From the NCBI GenBank assembly GCA_030248065.1, contig JASAMV010005659.1, forward strand, positions 1 to 64,000: a stretch of DNA of 64,000 nt. Reading direction: 5' to 3'. This document shows, piece after piece, positions 63,801 through 64,000 of this stretch. The position numbers were made by a program, and so were the translations under genes. The DNA comes from Rhynchonema sp. JSB1_4 (lineage: Eukaryota > Nematoda > Chromadorea > Monhysterida > Xyalidae). Position 1 is the first letter of the stretch, and every line of letters begins with the position of its first letter. The notes beneath the pieces are model-generated. The model saw nothing but the letters and a program-made list of their open reading frames with translations. It did not search any database and was not told where the DNA came from.

Positions 63801-63864
63801 TTTTTTCCAGAATGATCAGCTGTTTTCAAGGGCACCAGATGATTAGAAAAAGTGGGCGGGGTTT

Positions 63865-64000
63865 CAGCCGTTACTCATTGGTCCAATTTTTGGCGCCCTA
63901 TTAGTTTGGATTTCTGCCAGTTTGTTGGGCTATTTAAAGGACTCATTTCACTTGTTTCGTTCATCATGCTTTTATCCCGAGGAGAAGTGCGAGCAACAGT
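63865..64000 (+). promoter_or_regulatory. Probable divergent promoter upstream of PolB
   Basis: A TATTTAAAGG box lies at 63931-63940, with an ATG at 63966 opening a frame that runs off the window. It would drive a plus-strand gene head to head with the polymerase, a different gene from that in the left copy (35743-36129). Confidence 0.35.

Larger units (their letters stand above)
52076..63864 (-). mobile_element. Element B, right arm: Polinton/Maverick copy
   Basis: Inverted counterpart of 36180-47859. Replication genes, integrase, protease, Cys-rich gene and TBP are intact here; minor capsid, VI-like, core and major capsid are each interrupted by single-base differences. Similarity to the left arm stops at 63864, 60-odd bases upstream of the polymerase start, and the flanks then differ. 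Confidence 0.8.

Overview
The window looks like repeat-rich nuclear DNA of an invertebrate animal. It holds a Penelope-like retroelement with a GIY-YIG endonuclease, BEL/Pao and Ty3/gypsy retrotransposon fragments, a tRNA-derived SINE, GT-AG introns of only 50-140 bp, and an intact SPOP-like MATH-BTB gene. I cannot name the species. Most recognisable genes belong to large virus-like mobile elements, not to the host.

Layout. 1-7391: Penelope-like copies, a SINE, an unrecognised ORF and a small inverted-repeat DNA element. 7392-28618: a 21.2 kb element bounded by perfect 38-bp terminal inverted repeats (element A). Element A has a Polinton/adenovirus-type virion set: a basic protein overlapping a double-jelly-roll-like major capsid gene, a penton-like minor capsid gene and an adenain-like protease. 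It also carries thymidylate kinase, deoxynucleoside kinase, a dUTPase-like gene, an eIF2-beta-like protein, an F-box protein, several zinc-finger proteins and two related signal-peptide proteins, one of which contains a tandem array of in-frame 90-bp exons. I found no packaging ATPase, integrase or polymerase catalytic domain in it. 28619-30360: BEL/Pao remnant and an unrecognised spliced fragment. 30361-34082: little, then the MATH-BTB gene and a Cys-rich ORF. 34318-35060: a satellite of about 97-bp units.

36180-64000: a giant inverted repeat. The same 11.7 kb Polinton/Maverick core (element B) occurs at 36180-47859 (+) and 52076-63864 (-). It encodes protein-primed-type DNA polymerase B (three exons, intact on the right), packaging ATPase, retroviral-type integrase, penton-like and major capsid proteins, core and VI-like small proteins, protease, a four-exon Cys-rich protein and a TATA-binding-protein homologue. 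The left copy has an intact capsid module and a broken replication module; the right copy is the reverse. The arms are separated by 3.2 kb of almost G-free sequence (640 consecutive bases have no G at all) and a Ty3/gypsy pol fragment. The G-free block, the many homopolymer indels and the palindromic layout suggest that part of this region is a long-read or assembly artefact. However, amino-acid substitutions between the arms and different outer flanks argue for two real copies.

How the genes fit together. Both elements pair a conserved virion module with host-derived functions: element B with a TBP-like transcription factor, element A with a translation-factor mimic, an F-box adaptor and dNTP-supply enzymes. 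Element A is the best candidate for a previously undescribed system.
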